A stretch of 61,786 nucleotides of DNA, from contig NZ_CADDWI010000013.1 of NCBI RefSeq assembly GCF_902809845.1, positions 1,302,355 to 1,364,140 of the forward strand, given 5' to 3'. Shown one piece after another: positions 17,301 to 25,804 of the stretch. The first letter of the stretch is position 1; each line of letters starts with the position of its first letter. Position numbers and translations under genes: made by a program. The notes beneath the pieces are model-generated. The model had not been told where the DNA came from. It ran no database searches and was given only the letters and a program-made list of their open reading frames with translations. Origin of the DNA: Chelativorans sp. Marseille-P2723. Its GTDB lineage: Bacteria; Pseudomonadota; Alphaproteobacteria; Rhizobiales; Rhizobiaceae.

Positions 17301-18128
17301 ATGACCACGCCTCAAAGCGCGGCGCCGGACGCTGCGCGCGACAAATACCATGTCTACCGCCCACTGCTGGATCTGATCGGCTTTGCTGAGGGCACCGACA
17401 GAAAGCGGGGTTACAACGAGACGCTCGCCTATGGCGCCTTCACCGGCGGTGACGTCGATCTGGTTGCCATGACGCTGGAGGCAATTGATACGCTGCAGAC
17501 CAGGATGCTGAAGCACCCGGACAACCGCTTCAACTCCTCAGCGCTCGGCCGCTACCAGATTGTCCGCACCACGCTGCGCGCCATCCGAAAGACGCTCAAG
17601 CTTCCGCCGCCGGCCCAGTTTGACGCCGAGATGCAGGATCGATGCGCCTGCTATCTGCTCGGCCTGCGTGGCATCGACAAATATCTGGCAGGGCGGCTCT
17701 CGGAAGACACGTTGATCAACAATCTGGCCCAGGAATGGGCTTCACTCCCCATCACTACAGGCAAGGGTGCTTATGCCGGCCAGAACGCAGCCGTCAGCCC
17801 GGATCGCGTACGTCAGGTGCTGGTCGAGGTTCGGAAACGCCATATTGCCAGCCAGCCAGCACGCCAGATTGTGGTGGAGCGGGAAGTCGAAAAGCCCGTC
17901 GTTCCCGTCACCGTCGAAGCTGAAATCCGCAAGCGTGCCGATCAGTGGAGTTGGATCACCACCATCTTTGGCAGCGGTAGTGCTGGCCTCGCCGCGCTAG
18001 CCGGCATGGAATGGCAGACCGTCGTCGCGATCGGAGCGCTTGCCCTTGGAGGGCTCCTCATCGCGTTGCTGCTCCGGCAGCAGATCGTTTGCGCGGTGCA
18101 GGATGTAAGGAAGATGATTGAGAGGTGA
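17301..18128 (+). CDS. Endolysin-like glycoside hydrolase with C-terminal membrane segment
   Basis: 275 residues. The catalytic part shows IGFAEGTDRKRGYNETLAYG (Glu at the lysozyme-type position) and FNSSALGRYQIVRTTL, matching muramidase/GH104-like phage lysins. Residues about 233-260 form hydrophobic segments (GLAALAGMEWQTVVAIGALA, LGGLLIALLL), so it is probably membrane-anchored. It would open the cell wall at lysis. It comes straight after the head genes, where tail genes would normally be. Confidence 0.75.
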   Translation: MTTPQSAAPDAARDKYHVYRPLLDLIGFAEGTDRKRGYNETLAYGAFTGGDVDLVAMTLEAIDTLQTRMLKHPDNRFNSSALGRYQIVRTTLRAIRKTLKLPPPAQFDAEMQDRCACYLLGLRGIDKYLAGRLSEDTLINNLAQEWASLPITTGKGAYAGQNAAVSPDRVRQVLVEVRKRHIASQPARQIVVEREVEKPVVPVTVEAEIRKRADQWSWITTIFGSGSAGLAALAGMEWQTVVAIGALALGGLLIALLLRQQIVCAVQDVRKMIER

Positions 18129-18522
18129 TGCGAGCCGTATCGCTCAGTTTACGGCGATAGTGCAGCGTCACCTTCCAACGTTACAAGGTTCCCTCTTTTC
18201 GGAGAGCGAGCCCGAGTTATCGCTCAGTAAAGGCAGCAGTGTCTTGTTAATGTCGCAGCGACATTTCAGGCGCGCCGCCATGCGTGTTCATGCGCTTTTC
18301 TCCGCCGGCGCCAGATACTGCTTCAGACCCGCAAACTCGGCAAAGCGCTTCTGGCTAACCGGTGTATGGCGCGCGCCCATGTGAAGAAGGAGACGAGATT
18401 GGTGATCAACAAATCCCGCCACCACTGCGAGCGCGCGGCTCGAACTCGATCTGCAACAGCAACAGGGCGCTCCTCCGGCAAGGGTCAGCCCGATAAAACC
18501 GACGAGTAGCCAGTTTTTGTCC
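18129..18522. other. Gap at the right edge of the phage-type block
   Basis: No intact gene. The sequence TATCGCTCAGT occurs twice (18138-18148 and 18219-18229). On the minus strand about 18250-18400 can be read as a short fragment containing TPVSQKRFAEFAGLKQYLAP and a stop, possibly the tail of a lost gene. This is a plausible place for the block's right attachment site, but no duplicated core could be identified without the left flank. Confidence 0.35.
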
Positions 18523-18627
18523 TAGAGCATCGGACCGAAAAGTGTATTCGGTTTTCGGATGTTTTCGATGCTCAATCAAAATGTTAGAGCGTCCTTTGTG
18601 CGTCCGAAAGGACGCACGGCGCTCTAG
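18523..18627. repeat. Pair of rhizobial-type palindromic hairpins
   Basis: The first hairpin runs 18525-18573 (arms GAGCATCG / CGATGCTC). The second runs 18586-18626 (outer arms AGAGC/GCTCT, inner arms GTGCGTCC-GAAA-GGACGCAC). The wording 'AGAGCATCGGACCGAAAAGTG ...' plus '...GTCCTTTGTGCG' is a dispersed element I know from Rhizobiales genomes. It may act as a transcript 3' end for the phage side or the response-regulator side. Confidence 0.75.
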
Positions 18628-18729
18628 TTTGCGCCAAGTTGAGCGTCAAGCATGGCAATTGCCGCAGAGAATAGCTGCTGGCCGCCTCATCGAGCGACCT
18701 TCCCGAAAGACAGGAATAGTCCACAATGC

Positions 18730-19395
18730 TCACATCTCCCTGGGCGGGTATCCGCGTATCAGCACCGCAACAAGTTCGGTCTGCCGGTTCACTCCGGTTT
18801 TCTGGAAGATGTTGCGCAGATGGTAGGCGACGGTAGTTCGCGATACGCTGAAAGCTTCGGCAATTTCCGCCAGTGTTTTTCCCTCCGTCAACGCCAAGGC
18901 GACACGTGCCTCGGCATTGGTGAGTTCGAAGCTGCGCGAAAGCGTTGAGGGGTCCAGATCAGGACTTTGCGCCTTCTGCACGGAACGGATGCGCGCGATT
19001 TGACGCAGCCGCGCATCGACCGTGGCAAGCAGGAGGTCATAGTCTATCGGCTTGACGAGATAATCGTCCGCGCCCAGGCGTTTGCCCTCCACAATCTCCC
19101 GCGGGTCGCTCAGCGCGGAGAGGAATACGAAGGGGGTTTCAGCGTAATCAGGTCCTTTGGCCCGAACGACGCGCAAAACATCATAGCCGCTCAGACCGGG
19201 CATGGAAATGTCGCACAAAATAAGGTCAGGGCGGGACGCATCCAAAAGATCGAGCGCCTCCCGACCCTCGCGTGCCTCTATCACCGCATAGCCGGCTTCT
19301 GAAAGCTCATCAGCAATGTCGCGGCGCAGATCCGGTTCGTCCTCGATGCATAGGATGAGCGGCACATGCCGGTGAGTGTCGAGATTGCCGGTCAT
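18730..19395 (-). CDS. LuxR-type two-component response regulator
   Basis: 221 residues. Receiver domain residues ~12-128 with the acidic pair (Glu18/Asp19), phospho-acceptor Asp62 (LILCDISMPGLSG) and YLVKPID lysine. A LuxR helix-turn-helix occupies about 155-210 (LTEGKTLAEIAEAFSVSRTT, then AYHLRNIFQKTGV). It overlaps the histidine kinase gene upstream by four bases, so the two form a cognate pair. Targets are not known; the divergent envelope cluster starting at 21894 is the obvious candidate. Confidence 0.92.
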   Translation of the reverse strand: MTGNLDTHRHVPLILCIEDEPDLRRDIADELSEAGYAVIEAREGREALDLLDASRPDLILCDISMPGLSGYDVLRVVRAKGPDYAETPFVFLSALSDPREIVEGKRLGADDYLVKPIDYDLLLATVDARLRQIARIRSVQKAQSPDLDPSTLSRSFELTNAEARVALALTEGKTLAEIAEAFSVSRTTVAYHLRNIFQKTGVNRQTELVAVLIRGYPPREM

Positions 19396-21203
19396 ACGGA
19401 TTCCACGAGAAGCGAAGGCACGGTAGCGTCATCTTCCGCGCGCGCCTGGGGAAGGACGAGCGTGAAGGTGATCCGTCCTGTTTCATTCCCGGGCTCGAGC
19501 CGCAGATCGCCGCACTGCATCCGCGCCAACGCACGCGCCATGTAAAGACCGATGCCGATGCCGGGTCGGCCTTCCGAGTTGCTGCCGCGATAATATCGTT
19601 CGAATACTGCCTCCCGCTCGGAGGGCAAATCGATGCTGCCTTGATTGCTAAGGGCGCATTCCACCCGATCCGCATTGCATGCGACACGCACGGCAATTAA
19701 TGTCTCGGGTGGCGAGTATTTCACCGCGTTGGACAGAAGATTGACCAGAATGTTCTCCGCATGGACAGGGTCGCAATGCGCTAGGATGGGGTGCTTATCC
19801 GGCAATTCGACCGTGATCTGTTTTTCTGGCGTCTGTTCGGTCTGACGATTGCAGACATCGGTAACAATTTGCCCGAAATCGCTCGTCAACGCACGGACCT
19901 CAATCTGACCTGCATCGAGGCGCGCGGCATCCAGCGTGCTTTCAATCAGACCTGTCATCCGGAAAATGGCATGGCGCGCCCGCCCCGTCCGCTCCATAAT
20001 CTCTGCCGCCGTCAGGTGATTGCTGCGCCGCATGAGGCGCTGCAGCGCGGAATCGACAATGGCAAGCGGCGTGCGGAACTGGTGTGAGATCATTGCACCG
20101 AAATTGCGATAAAGCTCGGCGGCCGCACGTTCACGCTTTAAAGCCGCATCAAGCTCCTTTGTACGCGCGTGCACCTGTTGCTCCAGATCGTTGCGATGAT
20201 AGGCGATCTGGCGTTGCGCCGCGCGCTGTTCGGTAACGTCGAAAACAAGGAGAATGGAGCCGATGATGTGTTCCCCTTCGCGCAGTGAGAAGAAGCGAAG
20301 ATCGAGGTAGCACGGGTCCCCTTTTTCCTCCGGAAAGAAGGGTTGATCCAGCAGCACCGCCGGCTGGCCCTTGAAAGACGTGACGATCGCTTGCTCGACC
20401 CTGTCGATCTGGAAAAAGCCCGAGGCGTCGCCTAGACCGCGTCCAATTGTTTTGTCGGCCGGAATGCGAAACAGCCGCTCCGCTGCCTCGTTCCACACGG
20501 TGCAGCGGCATTCACGATCCACGGCAATGATACCCTCGCCGCTGGAGGCGATCAGCAACTCCGAAAATGCCTTTTCCTTCTCCAACAGACGCGCGCGCCG
20601 TCTTGCATCTCGTGTGGCCATCAGCAGATGCGCACAAAGGGCAGCGCCCGCCAGCGCAATTCCCGCAATCGAGCCGATGAGCTGCCAAAGCCGCTCGCGC
20701 GAGCTGTCGAGCTTGCTGCCGAGGGCATCCCATTCGGCGACCATCGCCTTATTGGCAGCACGACCCAGCAGAAAGACGTATGGTTGAAGCAACGCTTGCA
20801 GGCGAGGTGCATCACCAGGCACAAAATTCTCGACCAGACCGCCCAGTTCAGGGAGATTAACGCTCAATTCATTGAGCGCCTCCGCGAACCCGAGTTCCTC
20901 CATCCGCCGTCGCTGCGGGCCGTCGTTCAGCAAGGCCAGGCGGCTAAGGAAGACATTATGGTGCATTTCGAGCGCAGATTGATCGATTTCGCCGAGGCCG
21001 CGTTCGACACCGGCTGCACTCAGCTGGAAGGCGGCAACTTCCGCCCGCGAAATCACCCACAGCATGTTCTGGGTGGCTTCAATGCGCATATCGCGTTCGA
21101 TAGCGGCGATGCGCAATAGTGAATATCCTGTCAGGACGGCAAAGGCGCCGATCGTTAGCGCCAGCAGGGCCACGCCAAGAAATGGGCGCCACGATCTGCT
21201 CAT
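19392..21203 (-). CDS. Membrane sensor histidine kinase with PAS domain
   Basis: 603 residues. Two membrane helices (about 8-32 and 174-195) frame a periplasmic helical sensor region of about 140 residues. Then come a PAS domain (~212-325), a coiled coil (~325-365), a HisKA dimerisation domain with His374 (MISHQFRTPL) and an ATPase domain with N box NILVNLLSNAVKYS and GIGIGL. The G1 box is degenerate (SNQGS for DxGxG), a variation seen in some kinases. It overlaps genes on both sides (four bases each), making a three-gene operon with the molybdopterin-fold protein and the response regulator. Confidence 0.92.
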   Translation of the reverse strand: MSRSWRPFLGVALLALTIGAFAVLTGYSLLRIAAIERDMRIEATQNMLWVISRAEVAAFQLSAAGVERGLGEIDQSALEMHHNVFLSRLALLNDGPQRRRMEELGFAEALNELSVNLPELGGLVENFVPGDAPRLQALLQPYVFLLGRAANKAMVAEWDALGSKLDSSRERLWQLIGSIAGIALAGAALCAHLLMATRDARRRARLLEKEKAFSELLIASSGEGIIAVDRECRCTVWNEAAERLFRIPADKTIGRGLGDASGFFQIDRVEQAIVTSFKGQPAVLLDQPFFPEEKGDPCYLDLRFFSLREGEHIIGSILLVFDVTEQRAAQRQIAYHRNDLEQQVHARTKELDAALKRERAAAELYRNFGAMISHQFRTPLAIVDSALQRLMRRSNHLTAAEIMERTGRARHAIFRMTGLIESTLDAARLDAGQIEVRALTSDFGQIVTDVCNRQTEQTPEKQITVELPDKHPILAHCDPVHAENILVNLLSNAVKYSPPETLIAVRVACNADRVECALSNQGSIDLPSEREAVFERYYRGSNSEGRPGIGIGLYMARALARMQCGDLRLEPGNETGRITFTLVLPQARAEDDATVPSLLVESV

Positions 21204-21715
21204 CGGATATCAAGCCGCGTCAACTGCCAGACCCAGCGATAGTCATAGCGGATGTCCTGAAGCTCGGGGTGTTGGTCCCGGGGATAGACGATCCACAACG
21301 GTCCCTTGTCGCTGGACAGAAGTGGCGCTCCGTCCATACGATATGCGATCAACACATCAAAGCGTTCAAATTCGCGAATATCAAAGTCAATTGCGTAGTT
21401 GTTGAGAGCCGTGGCGGTCACGGTCTCACCTTCTGCCCCGACATAGGCCAGCAGGTCCCGCATCAGGAAGCCTTCGAAGAGATGCACTCCATCGGTTACC
21501 GCCGTGGACGTTTCCAGCCGCATTATCGGCAGCGCTTGTAGCATCGCCATGTCGAATAATGCGACGCCATCCTTATTGGTTTTCTTGATGGTGCCGCGCA
21601 CTTCAAGGATGGCCTCTCCCTGCAGCTCGGGAAAACTTGCGGATACGGCCGCCGTTGCCCATTGAGCAACGATCAGCAGCCCGGAAAACAGCATGCTAAG
21701 AAATATCGGACGCAA
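21200..21715 (-). CDS. Secreted molybdopterin-binding-fold protein, possible accessory sensor
   Basis: A TTG at 21715 gives a normal signal peptide (RPIFLSMLFSGLLIVAQWAT, cleaved near AVSA); ATG 21694 is an alternative. After export it has about 145 residues. The pattern VRGTIKKTNKDGVALFDMAMLQALP ... EGFLMRDLLAYVG ... NNYAIDFDIREFERFDVLIA resembles small sulfite-oxidase/YedY-type molybdopterin-fold proteins, but no cofactor-ligating Cys is visible. It is the first gene of the operon with a sensor kinase and may supply ligand information to it. The fold call is moderate; role is inference. Confidence 0.65.
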   Translation of the reverse strand: MRPIFLSMLFSGLLIVAQWATAAVSASFPELQGEAILEVRGTIKKTNKDGVALFDMAMLQALPIMRLETSTAVTDGVHLFEGFLMRDLLAYVGAEGETVTATALNNYAIDFDIREFERFDVLIAYRMDGAPLLSSDKGPLWIVYPRDQHPELQDIRYDYRWVWQLTRLDIR

Positions 21716-21818
21716 TTTCCCCCTCGCCTGCTCATCGACACCTCGCCGCCGCCCTTGCGGAAGGGAGTATGGTGGATATCGAGCATTTACGCCAGTATAG
21801 CCTGGATTCCGTATTATC

Positions 21819-21845
21819 CCCCCTTCAAACGAAGGGGGCTTTTTT
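21819..21845 (+). terminator. Strong hairpin with T-run between divergent genes
   Basis: Eight base pairs (CCCCCTTC at 21819-21826 and GAAGGGGG at 21831-21838), a four-base loop and then CTTTTTT. It is a textbook Rho-independent terminator reading plus, yet no plus-strand gene precedes it; the next plus-strand gene begins 49 bases later. It could be an attenuator in the leader of that gene. Confidence 0.65.
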
Positions 21846-21893
21846 GCTTTCCTCCCGCTAGCTTGCACAAGGTTTTAATGGCTGGAGGTTCGT

Positions 21894-22871
21894 ATGTGGG
21901 ATTTCAGCATTGGCAGCGCTCTGGGGATGATGGCGCGGACCATGCCATTTATCGTGCTGCGCATGGCCGTATATTTCGGCATTGCCCTTGGCTACATCCT
22001 GGTGACGGGAACCGGCGCAGGCGTCGGCTACGGTATCGGTGCTTTCGGGGACACTGGATTCCAGGCAAGCTCGACTTTCTGGGGTGGGGCGATCGGCTTC
22101 GGCCTTTTCGGAGCCGTCATGTACTGGGCTCGCGAATACATCCTGTACATCGTGAAGGCCGGACACATCGCCGTCCTGGTCGAGCTGCTTGACGGCAAGC
22201 CCATGCCGGATGGCCGCTCGCAGGTCACTCATGCGACAGCCGTCGTAAAGGAGCGGTTTGTACAGGCCAGCGTACTTTTCGCCATAGACCAGCTCGTCAA
22301 AGGCGTCATCGCTGCCATTACCGGCCTGGTGCGTGGGATTCTGTCCATCCTGCCGCTGCCCGGTATGCGCCAGCTTTCGAGCATTCTGCACGCTTTCCTG
22401 CGGGTTGCGGTCGGTTTCATCGACGAGGTCATCCTCGCCCATGCCATGCGGACCCGCTCCGACAATCCCTGGGCTTCGGCGAGAGAAGCGCTCGTCCTAT
22501 ACGGCCAGAACTATAAGGTGATGCTCAAGAATGCGGCTTGGCTAGCAATCATCGTCTATCTGCTGAGCTTCATCGTGTTCCTGATCATGCTGGTCCCTGC
22601 GGGCCTTGTCGTGTACCTCATGCCCGGCGCATGGGCTGCTGGTGGCTTCGTTTTTGCCCTCTTGTTTGCCTGGAGCGTGAAGGCGGCCCTTCTTGAGCCT
22701 TTTGCCATCACCTGCCTGATGCAGGTTTACTTCGAAACGATAGAAGGGCAGCAGCCCGATCCGGAATGGGAGGCCCGTCTCGAGCAGATGTCCGACAAGT
22801 TCCGTAAGCTAAAGGCGCGCGCGCTGGGCGAATCCCAACCCAGCACGGCCGACAGCCTGCACCCCGCATGA
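21894..22871 (+). CDS. Polytopic inner-membrane protein of unknown function
   Basis: 325 residues, with GGAGG five bases before ATG 21894. At least five hydrophobic stretches: 17-40, 60-80, ~125-150, ~205-230 and ~235-260, and a charged cytoplasmic tail (EWEARLEQMSDKFRKLKARA). The Gly-rich N-terminal half (VTGTGAGVGYGIGAFGDTGF) is distinctive. No transporter family is recognised. It is first in a four-gene plus-strand cluster (membrane protein, VWA-repeat protein, two secreted proteins) that probably forms an envelope system. Confidence 0.75.
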   Translation: MWDFSIGSALGMMARTMPFIVLRMAVYFGIALGYILVTGTGAGVGYGIGAFGDTGFQASSTFWGGAIGFGLFGAVMYWAREYILYIVKAGHIAVLVELLDGKPMPDGRSQVTHATAVVKERFVQASVLFAIDQLVKGVIAAITGLVRGILSILPLPGMRQLSSILHAFLRVAVGFIDEVILAHAMRTRSDNPWASAREALVLYGQNYKVMLKNAAWLAIIVYLLSFIVFLIMLVPAGLVVYLMPGAWAAGGFVFALLFAWSVKAALLEPFAITCLMQVYFETIEGQQPDPEWEARLEQMSDKFRKLKARALGESQPSTADSLHPA

Positions 22872-22897
22872 TTTAATTAACGATCCAGGAGATGATG

Positions 22898-24913
22898 ATG
22901 AAGGTAAAGTCCGTCCTGGTCTCGGTCGTGGCGACGTTAATGTCCGTTTCGGTTGCCACATCGGCCGAAGGTGTCGTCGTCGTCTACGACGCTTCCGGGT
23001 CCATGTGGGGCCAGATTGACGGCGTCAGTAAGATCGAGATCGCCCGCGAAGTGCTGGCCGATCTCGTCACCGACTGGTCGGCTGACACCAATCTGGGTCT
23101 TGTTGCCTATGGTCACCGTTCGGAAGGCGATTGTCGTGACATCGAGACGCTGATTGAGCCGGGGTCTGTAGATCGAACAAGCTTTATCGATACGGTCAAT
23201 TCCATCCGCCCCAGGGGTAAGACGCCTATTTCAGCCGCGGTGCGGCATGCTGCTGAAGCCCTTTCCTACCGGGACGTTCCGGCCACGGTCGTTCTGATCT
23301 CCGACGGGGTGGAGACCTGCAATGCGGACCCCTGCGCCCTAGCCGCGGAACTCGCACAGCAGGGCGTGAAGTTTACGGCGCACGTGGTTGGTTTCGACCT
23401 TGAGGATGAGGCGCATGAAAGCCTCGCCTGTATCGCGGAAAACACCGGCGGTGTGTTCGTCGCCGCGCAGGATGCCGCCGAACTGCGCGATGCCTTGGCG
23501 CATGTGCAGACCGTCATGGATCTGCAGCCGATGGAGATCGAAGAGCCCGAACCGGAGCCGGAGCAGGCCGATGCCGATATCGAGCTTACGACCCCCGCCA
23601 CCGTAACCACCGGTGCAAACTTCACCATTTCATGGTCTTCCTCGGTTCACCCGCAAGACTACATAACCATCGTGCCCGTCGGCGCGGATGAAGGCTCTTA
23701 CGGCAACTACGCGCGCGTCCGTGACAACTCCGAAGGCCGCCTCGTCGCGCCGGCAGAGCCCGGGCTTTACGAAGTACGCTATATGCTTCAGGAAGGCAGG
23801 CGCACCATGGCCAGCGCCTCGATAGAGGTGGTTGAAGCCGAGATCGTTGTCGCTGCTCCCGAGCAGGTGACGACCGGTGCAAACCTCACGGTTTCATGGT
23901 CGTCCTCCGTTCATCCGGAAGACTACATGACCATCGTGCCCGCCGGAGCGGATGAAGGCTCCTACGGCCACTATTTCCGTGTCCGCGACAACTCCGAAGG
24001 CCGCCTCGTCGCGCCGGCAGAGCCCGGGCTTTACGAAGTGCGCTATGTGCTGAGGGAGGGAGGGCGCACCATGGCCAGCGCTTCGATAGAGGTGGTTGAA
24101 GCCGAGATCGTTGTCGCTGCTCCCGAGCAGGTGACGACCGGTGCAAACCTCACGATTTCATGGTCGTCCTCCGTTCATCCGGAAGACTACATAACCATCG
24201 TGCCCGCCGGAGCGGATGAAGGCTCCTACGGCCACTATTTCCGTGTCCGCGACAACTCCGAAGGCCGCCTCGTCGCGCCGGCAGAGCCCGGGCTCTATGA
24301 AGTGCGCTATGTCCTGCGCGAGGGGGGGCGCACCATGGCCTCCGCAGCTCTGGAAGTGATCGATGCCGAAGTCGGCATAGCGGGACCGGTTGTTGCGAGG
24401 GCTGGAACCAGCATACGTGTGACCTGGTCCGCCTCCATCCATCCAGAGGACTACATCACCATCGTTCCTGCGGGTTCCGATGAGGGGACATACGGCGACT
24501 ATAGCCGCGTGAGGGACAAGCTTGAGGGTGACATCAAGACTCCTGAAGAGCCGGGCCTTTATGAAATTCGCTACGTGCTGAACGAAGGGTCACGCACGCT
24601 TGCCCGCCATGATCTGGAAGTGGTCGCGGCGGATGCGCCTCTCGATGAAGGCGCGGGGCTTGACGTGCCGGCGGAGGCCCGCGCCGGACGGGTGATCACC
24701 ATAAGCTGGAGCGGCGGAGGCGATAGCGCCGATCAGCGCATTTCGCTTGCCCGTGCCGATCAGGCGGATTTCAGCTGGATCGAGGCCCATCGTGTGGGGG
24801 GCGAAAAGACACTGGAACTCAGGATGCCTGACCAGGCGGGCACCTATGAGGTGCGCTTCCTTGACATCAGCGGCCGTAAGGTCCTTGGCCGCGCCATCGT
24901 GGAGGTGAAGTAA
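22898..24913 (+). CDS. Secreted von Willebrand factor A protein with tandem beta-sandwich repeats
   Basis: Of three consecutive ATGs I chose 22898, six bases after AGGAG (22887-22891). 671 residues: signal peptide (~1-23), VWA domain (~25-210) with metal site DASGSMWGQ (Asp31, Ser33, Ser35), an acidic Pro/Glu linker (~214-227), then four 88-residue repeats (228-315, 316-403, 404-491, 492-579) and a divergent fifth (~582-671). Each repeat has TTGANxTxSW, HPxDYxTIVPxGxDEGxYG and EPGLYEVRYxL, an Ig-like beta sandwich. VWA proteins usually bind ligands through a divalent cation. It is translationally close to a secreted SH3-type protein. Confidence 0.88.
   Translation: MKVKSVLVSVVATLMSVSVATSAEGVVVVYDASGSMWGQIDGVSKIEIAREVLADLVTDWSADTNLGLVAYGHRSEGDCRDIETLIEPGSVDRTSFIDTVNSIRPRGKTPISAAVRHAAEALSYRDVPATVVLISDGVETCNADPCALAAELAQQGVKFTAHVVGFDLEDEAHESLACIAENTGGVFVAAQDAAELRDALAHVQTVMDLQPMEIEEPEPEPEQADADIELTTPATVTTGANFTISWSSSVHPQDYITIVPVGADEGSYGNYARVRDNSEGRLVAPAEPGLYEVRYMLQEGRRTMASASIEVVEAEIVVAAPEQVTTGANLTVSWSSSVHPEDYMTIVPAGADEGSYGHYFRVRDNSEGRLVAPAEPGLYEVRYVLREGGRTMASASIEVVEAEIVVAAPEQVTTGANLTISWSSSVHPEDYITIVPAGADEGSYGHYFRVRDNSEGRLVAPAEPGLYEVRYVLREGGRTMASAALEVIDAEVGIAGPVVARAGTSIRVTWSASIHPEDYITIVPAGSDEGTYGDYSRVRDKLEGDIKTPEEPGLYEIRYVLNEGSRTLARHDLEVVAADAPLDEGAGLDVPAEARAGRVITISWSGGGDSADQRISLARADQADFSWIEAHRVGGEKTLELRMPDQAGTYEVRFLDISGRKVLGRAIVEVK
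23579..24634 (+). repeat. Four in-frame tandem repeats of 264 bases
   Basis: Units begin at 23579, 23843, 24107 and 24371 within the VWA-repeat gene. Units 2 and 3 are nearly identical at DNA level (two differences over their first 188 bases), pointing to a recent duplication or gene conversion, while units 1 and 4 are more diverged. Confidence 0.9.
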
Positions 24914-25780
24914 TTGAAGGTGAAATTTGGTGGGCGTATCGCCGCGTCCTGCATGATCCGGACGGCCATCGCAGCTCTTGCGATGGCCATCTCGGCCCCC
25001 GCCGCGAAGGCCGATCTCGATGGCCATGGACCGGATTCCTGGCGTGTAAGCGGTGTTGCGCCCAATGACGTGCTTAATGCGCGCATGGGACCCGGCACCA
25101 ATTACCGGGTGATCGAAGCATTCGCGCATGATGAGCGCGGACTGCAGCAGATCACCTGCGTCCCCTTCTATACGATGAAGCATTTTTCCGAGATGACCGA
25201 GGTGGAAATCAGGGCGCTGCCGCCGCGCTGGTGCCTGATGCGCTCGGCAGACATGACCAAGGCAGGATGGGTTGCGCAGCGCTACATCACGCCTGACGAT
25301 ACGGAGGAAACGGTGGCGGTGTCAGGCCGGACCGCAACATCCCCGGCATCCGTCTCGAACAGGCAGGAAAAGTCGAACCCCGGAGCGGCCGGCTCGGGCG
25401 ATGCAATGATCGCGGAAGCGGTGCGGATCGTTCGCGATCTTTATGAGGCGCAGATGCGGGCCGAGCGGGGCCAGGGAGAAGATCCCTTATTCGGCAATTC
25501 TGCCGGGAGCTATTTCACCGCGGACATTGTTGAAATCCTACACTCACGCCATATCGAGGCGCATCCCCTGTGGGGCGCACAGGATTTCGACGGCCACGTC
25601 ACAAGTATCGCGCCCGATCCCGACAGCCCCATGTTTCGCGGGATGATCACCGTCAATGTCGATTTCGTCAATTTCGGAGCGAACCGGCGGGCAATCCATT
25701 ATCTGCGCGCCGACACAACCCAGCCGGGCGCGCCGCTGCGCATCATCGGCATCGAGCATGACGGCTGGTCCTTTCCATAG
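24914..25780 (+). CDS. Secreted protein with SH3-like domain and DUF3828-type C-terminus
   Basis: TTG 24914 is supported by GGAGGTG at 24901-24907; ATG 24953 is an alternative. Signal peptide ends near SAPAAKA. An SH3b-like region follows (SGVAPNDVLNARMGPGTNYR), with two cysteines (C86 area and WCLM) that could pair. After a Ser/Thr-rich linker, residues ~165-288 resemble DUF3828-type periplasmic domains (DLYEAQMRAERGQGEDPLFG). It starts immediately after the stop of the VWA gene, so the two are co-expressed. Cell-wall or ligand binding is likely; exact role unknown. Confidence 0.7.
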   Translation: MKVKFGGRIAASCMIRTAIAALAMAISAPAAKADLDGHGPDSWRVSGVAPNDVLNARMGPGTNYRVIEAFAHDERGLQQITCVPFYTMKHFSEMTEVEIRALPPRWCLMRSADMTKAGWVAQRYITPDDTEETVAVSGRTATSPASVSNRQEKSNPGAAGSGDAMIAEAVRIVRDLYEAQMRAERGQGEDPLFGNSAGSYFTADIVEILHSRHIEAHPLWGAQDFDGHVTSIAPDPDSPMFRGMITVNVDFVNFGANRRAIHYLRADTTQPGAPLRIIGIEHDGWSFP

Positions 25781-25804
25781 TGGCGTAGAGGCAAGGATTA
25801 GCAA

